Source of the DNA: an uncultured Capnocytophaga sp.
GTDB lineage: Bacteria > Bacteroidota > Bacteroidia > Flavobacteriales > Flavobacteriaceae
DNA: 16,012 nucleotides
Direction of reading: 5' to 3'
Assembly: GCF_937936315.1 (NCBI RefSeq)
Contig: NZ_CALGWU010000065.1
Coordinates: forward strand, 1 to 16,012
Below, in pieces: positions 16,012-16,012 of the stretch. Within the stretch, counting starts at the first letter, position 1; every line of letters begins with the position of its first letter. Both the position numbers and the translations under genes were made by a program. Under the pieces are notes generated by a model, which had not been told where the DNA came from, did not search any database, and saw only the letters and a program-made list of their open reading frames with translations.

Positions 16012-16012
16012 T

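Noticed and set aside
1..16012. Naming the gene sprB
   Set aside because: Size, repeats and the type B domain fit, but flavobacterial genomes can encode several giant type B repeat proteins and no gliding genes are visible nearby, so orthology cannot be shown from this window.
1..16012. tRNA, rRNA or other RNA genes
   Set aside because: Only 107 bases before and 65 bases after the gene are non-coding, and neither holds anything like a cloverleaf or rRNA segment.

Overview
The window holds one giant gene and its own control signals, and almost nothing else. A single plus-strand open frame of 5,279 codons (108-15947) runs without a stop or frameshift from a signal peptide to a type B C-terminal sorting domain of the type IX secretion system (T9SS). 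Between them lie a two-domain head, a Cys-rich Ig-like stalk segment and about 46 tandem beta-sandwich modules of the SprB-repeat kind. The product looks like a very long surface adhesin of the SprB or gliding-associated class. The type B sorting domain, SprB-like repeats, a TAnnTTTG promoter element and the AT-rich base composition point to Bacteroidota, most likely Flavobacteriia. A Capnocytophaga- or Flavobacterium-like source is my guess and the sequence does not prove it.

Layout: 1-107 is leader DNA with a Bacteroidota -7 element (16-23) and a possible 5'-UTR hairpin (37-60). 108-167 encodes the signal peptide, 168-1196 an N-terminal head domain, 1197-1580 a DUF11-like domain, and 1581-2315 two Ig-like Cys-containing domains. 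2316-15674 is the module array, and 15675-15947 the T9SS type B domain. A strong hairpin terminator follows at 15974-16011. Promoter and terminator lie tight against the gene, so it appears to be transcribed alone.

The most interesting signal is inside the array. Lining up the modules by their first cysteine suggests that modules 5-39 are five rounds of a seven-module super-repeat (classes A-G). Rounds 4 and 5 keep register almost perfectly, with equivalent cysteines 628-637 residues apart. In rounds 1 and 2 the class B module carries a large jelly-roll-like domain (about 215 and 190 residues) inserted between its last two strands. The module's closing cysteine follows each insert, so the two jelly-rolls are nested decorations of the fibre. 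They are paralogues of each other.

Inferred working model: the protein is exported by Sec and then T9SS and held at the cell surface through its C-terminal end. The disulfide-laddered array projects the jelly-rolls at intermediate height and presents the N-terminal head at the tip. No secretion partner (SprF/PorP-like) or gliding gene is visible in the window.
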